This document shows, piece after piece, positions 60,545-64,000 of a stretch of DNA of 64,000 nt (position 1 is its first letter; the number at the start of each line of letters is the position of its first letter). The position numbers and the translations under genes are program-made. The notes beneath the pieces were generated by a model, which was not told the origin of the DNA, searched no databases, and was given only the letters and a program-made list of their open reading frames with translations. This DNA is from Brachionus koreanus (taxonomy: Eukaryota; Rotifera; Eurotatoria; Ploima; Brachionidae), in NCBI GenBank assembly GCA_016987375.1, contig PJRA01000172.1, forward strand, positions 95,012-159,011, read 5' to 3'.

Positions 60545-61229
60545 TTTTAAAACAAAGCTTTCAATGCTAGTACATTTATTTTTATTTCAAATAAATAAAT
60601 TGCTAAATTTTGTTTACAAATTTTTTTTGAAATTAAATAAAAAAGCTAATTGTCGGATAAGATTTGATTATTATTATTATTAGTTAGATTAGATTAGATT
60701 CTAATTCGAAACAGCATTTTACAGAAGTAAATTTAATAACACAGACAAAAACATTTACGTTGTCTTTCGTTCTTATGAAATTAAAAAATAGCATTAATTC
60801 TAACTAGCATACAAAATAGTAAATTAATTAATAATGATTTATTTTCTATTTGAAAATTATTTTTTAAAAATTATAATTATTTAGTTAACGTCAATATTAT
60901 TAAATAAACTAAATATTTGTATTTAAATTAGTAATTTTTTATTCAAAAAAAATGGATTTCAATGGTTCGAAAGCTTTAAACTCCATACAACTAATCATCC
61001 ATCTAATGAATTAACATTGTGAGCATATCCTACCATATCAGAAAATAAAATATCGGAAAAACATTGTGTTTTTCAGATCCATTCCAATTGTAACATTCAT
61101 GATGGCATATCTTTTGTGATAATTCAAGTTCAATTCAATTAATAGGCTATTACCTTGAGAGAGATTTCCTTAACATTGTTGAGATGTCTTAATCATCTTC
61201 TTTAGTCTTATATGGATATAATTTTTTCT

Positions 61230-61930
61230 ATTTTCAAGAGTCATACAAAAAGTTGATATCAATCGTTATATCATTTCATAATTTATAATTTTATCAGATA
61301 TACTTATTGTTGTATCATCTTTAAACATTTTGAAACTTAAATTTTTAAATAAAAATGCTAAATTATTAACAAAAATGAGAAAAAGCGGTGGACTTAAAAC
61401 AGATCCCTGCGATAATTATCTGCCGATTCTGCCAATAATTATCTGAGATCTATTTTCAAAATAGTTTGAAAGAAGGCTTAAAGAAGAATTTTAAAAATTA
61501 AAAAAATTTGTATCAATAACATCAAATGCTTTTCATAAGTAAGTCTAAATAAATAAAAATGCTAAATCATTAACAAAAATGAGAAAAAGCGGTGGACTTA
61601 AAACAGATCCCTGCGATAATTATCTGCCGATTCTGCCAATAATTATCTGAGATCTATTTTCAAAATAGTTTGAAAGAAGGCTTAAAGAAGAATTTTAAAA
61701 ATTAAAAAAATTTGTATCAATAACATCAAATGCTTTTCATAAGTAAGTCTAAATAAATAGACAGTTGTCAGTTTCTTTTCTTTGCATTATTTATTTCACT
61801 TATATACTAATGAATGACTGTTTGTCAAGAATTTCGGGGTTTAAACCATATTTTCCATTAAATAATATATTTTCTATTAAAATAATTTTCACTCCTCTTA
61901 AAAACATATCTTAATCCATATCTTTAATCA
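61230..61930 (-). mobile_element. LINE reverse transcriptase relic
   Basis: Read on the minus strand with stops, the relic shows KAFDVIDTNFFNF, then LLSNYFENRSQIIIGRIGR, then SQGSVLSPPLFLIFVNNLAF. FKDDTTISISDK follows, with the catalytic YADD changed to FKDD. An upstream piece reads YGLNPEILDKQSF. These are successive motifs of a CR1/Jockey-type polymerase. The central part is present twice in tandem. Confidence 0.8.
61345..61764. repeat. 204-bp tandem duplication within the LINE relic
   Basis: Two adjacent copies have a period of 204 bp (GCTAAAT at 61357 and 61561), starting with AAATAAAAATGCTAAAT and ending AAGTAAGTCTAAATAAATA. They differ by only about one base, so the duplication is recent or the assembly repeated the segment. 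Confidence 0.85.
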
Positions 61931-63224
61931 ATCCTACAATAAGCTTAACTAACCAAGAAGTTTAAAAACGTCAAAGTAAGTAGAGAAAAAGCAAAGAGAT
62001 TTCTCATTAGAAAAGGAGCAAGAGTTTATACACCTCTGTAAAAACCATTGTTGACTGAGTCAGATCGAATCAAAAGATTAAGATGATGCAGAGAATGAAT
62101 TGGACAACTGAACCTTTGAGAATGGTGTTCAATCAAGAGTTTTAGTCCGAAAAATACGACCAAAATGAGAGATGATCCTTTTTTTTTTAACATGATCAGC
62201 TCCATTTAGAGCAAAATTATTCTTTTGGTGATTTTTGAAATTAAGCAACTTGTCAAAATGATTTTTTAGAAAATTTAAAAAACAAGCTTGTTCTTTAATT
62301 TTCCAAACAATTAATTTAAGTTAAATAAAACTTTTGAATAAAATATTTATAGCACTTAACACAATTAGGTTATATGAATTCTATAAATATAAACAAACGT
62401 TTCAATTGACCACCTGCTAAAATATTTATAGTAGGTTTTCAGTTTTTTTAATTTTTTTTGAATGCTTTTAAAAATTTCTATCTTAGAAAATTAGAAATTT
62501 TTTTACTTGATTGTTAAAAAAATCTAAAATATTACTTAACTGTTTAATTTTAATCTTTTTTTTTTGTTTAGAATTTTATTTTTAGAATGGTTGGGTCAAA
62601 AAATAGCTTTTTGTTAATTAAAAAATTTTTCATTGAAAATAACTTACAGCTAAAAAGTTTAATTTAATCTATTTCTAAATTGAGTTAGAAAATAGTTTTT
62701 AATTTTTAGTTTGACTATAACGTAATTTTTTTTATTTGAATACAAGTTTTCTTTTTAGCTTAAAAACAATTTTCTCATTAACTTTTGGCATTTTATAATT
62801 CTTTTGAACAAATAGTTGAAAAATACCTAGAAATTTTCAACTTTTACTAATCAAATTTAAACAAAAGATTTACTAAAATCGAATTTCTATTTTATTTTTA
62901 TTTGTTTATTTTAGATTTTTTGTGAGAACTCCAAAAAAAATATTGAAGTAATCAAAGACTTAAAATGTTTTAAAAATATTTGAAGTCTCATAATTACATC
63001 GTTCAAATAATCGTTGAAAATTTTAAATATATCCAGGAATATTTTTCTAGTTAATGATGCAGTTTTCCAAATAATTACACTACCAATTCCAGTAATCCAG
63101 TCAAATCAAATGTCCATAGTTCCACAGTGCAATATTATAGTATGATCCGTAATTTTTTTAAATTTGGTCGACTGATGAAATTACTATATATTTAAACTAG
63201 AAGCAGTCATTTATTATTTACCCT

Positions 63225-63415
63225 CGTTTTATTATTTATCCTCGACCCTTTTTATTTTTTCTCCATGATAATAAAAATATTCAGCATCATAAATTATTTA
63301 TCTTTGATTTTAGATTTTATTAAAAAAATAAATTGTCAAAAATGTTTAAATTTATTTAAAAAAAATCAAGGAAATGAAAGAACAAAAAGGGCCAAAAAAC
63401 CCCGGTCTTTAAATA
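63225..63415 (+). mobile_element. TTAA-type MITE, degraded copy 5
   Basis: The right end (CCCCGGTCTTTAAATA, then TTAA) and the interior block AAATGTTTAAATTTATTTAA match the family. The left terminus is badly decayed, so its border is approximate. Confidence 0.5.
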
Positions 63416-63560
63416 TTAAATAAATATTTTTTGTTTTTCATGTTATCCAAAACAAAATATTATTTTTGCAACATTTAATTAATTGATTTCAATCAAAAAC
63501 AAAAACAAAAAATGACACTATTTTTTTAAAAAGGAAAAAAAAAATTTAAAAATTGGCTTT

Positions 63561-64000
63561 TTAATTTTTCAAAGCTTCATTTGAATAGCTATTTGACTGA
63601 AACGATTCAAATTGTTCAACTAGATCCTTGCTTGTAATTCCCAAACAAACACTTGAATGAGTCATAAATTTATAGCTGTCTGGCAGTGATTTTTTTAGAA
63701 TATGAGGAGAGTCAACTCTTGTCATTTTAAGCTCATCTGTTTTTTCCATACTTTTAAAACTAATACCATCGGAATTTTCATCTAATTTAGAAAAAAAAAT
63801 TCAAAATTAAAAGGAGTGTTTTTTTTTAATTTAAGTAGATTTACTTGTTGAATCACAATTATTAATTTTTTTTAGTTTAGATTTTTTTTTGCGTGACTTT
63901 AAACGGGACTTTTTGCCATCAATTTTGTCTCTTGAATCACCATTTGTCAATCTCTGAAGTCGAAAATTAGTTTGAATATTTTCAGCTCTTATTTGCTTAC
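63561..64000 (-). CDS. 3' end of an unrecognised gene running off the window
   Basis: Two exons are visible on the minus strand: 63845 to beyond 64000, and 63561-63781, joined in phase across a 63-bp intron (CDSTN to ENSDGIS). The visible part is about 125 residues. It has a basic stretch (KKSRLKSRKKKSKLKK) that could be a nuclear localisation signal. It then has a polar Ser-rich tail ending SNSYSNEALKN. The upstream exons lie outside the window and no family is recognised. Confidence 0.6.

Larger units (their letters stand above)
60545..63560. other. Gene-free spacer with LINE and MITE relics
   Basis: About 3 kb of AT-rich DNA. It includes ATTATT and TTAGA simple repeats near 60670-60700, a LINE relic, a 204-bp tandem duplication and a MITE. 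No host gene is visible. Confidence 0.55.

Overview
This window is animal nuclear DNA from a very AT-rich genome with small introns. The spliced genes are metazoan: two Disco/basonuclin zinc-finger genes, KAT8/MOF, PSMB2, CCDC39, EXOC4, WDR88, CDK5RAP1, an annexin and a calpain. Most introns are 45-65 bp, intergenic DNA is packed with A/T tracts, and LINE, SINE and MITE remains are frequent. That combination fits a small invertebrate such as a monogonont rotifer, but the species is an inference. Three short N runs mark assembly gaps.

Layout. 1-5.0 kb: gene-free, with a LINE relic split by a foldback MITE, a tRNA-headed SINE and a TTAA-flanked MITE. 5.1-6.7 kb: disco-like gene A (minus), followed by about 9.4 kb of non-coding DNA upstream of it. 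16.1-27.3 kb: compact block of a small membrane protein, calpain, FAS-type thioesterase, PSMB2, KAT8, a prune/exopolyphosphatase-like enzyme and an annexin. 27.6-33.1 kb: LINE relic, MITE, a SINE with intact hallmarks, and the upstream region of disco-like gene B (33.1-34.6 kb, plus). 37.7-45.8 kb: CCDC39, an unrecognised gene and a single-pass membrane protein gene, all minus. 47.9-52.8 kb: EXOC4 (minus). 55.6-60.5 kb: WDR88 (plus) and CDK5RAP1 (minus), convergent. 60.5-64.0 kb: a LINE relic with a tandem duplication, a MITE, and the 3' end of a gene that continues past the window.

How parts relate. The two disco-like genes lie in opposite orientation, about 26 kb apart, with their upstream regions facing each other. 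They share a 605-bp block that is identical at DNA level inside otherwise diverged coding sequence, which points to recent gene conversion. They also share a short upstream non-coding element in mirrored orientation. CCDC39 has a perfect palindromic RFX X-box 85 bp before its start codon. X-box-like sites also lie about 60-65 bp upstream of the unrecognised gene at 43.7-44.8 kb and of WDR88, so the region may hold an RFX-controlled motile-cilium gene set. WDR88 carries a 15-nt microexon with a GC-AG intron, and its longest intron may hold a tiny antisense gene.

All calls come from reading the sequence by eye. Exon borders were placed by splice consensus, reading frame and family knowledge, and should be confirmed with RNA.
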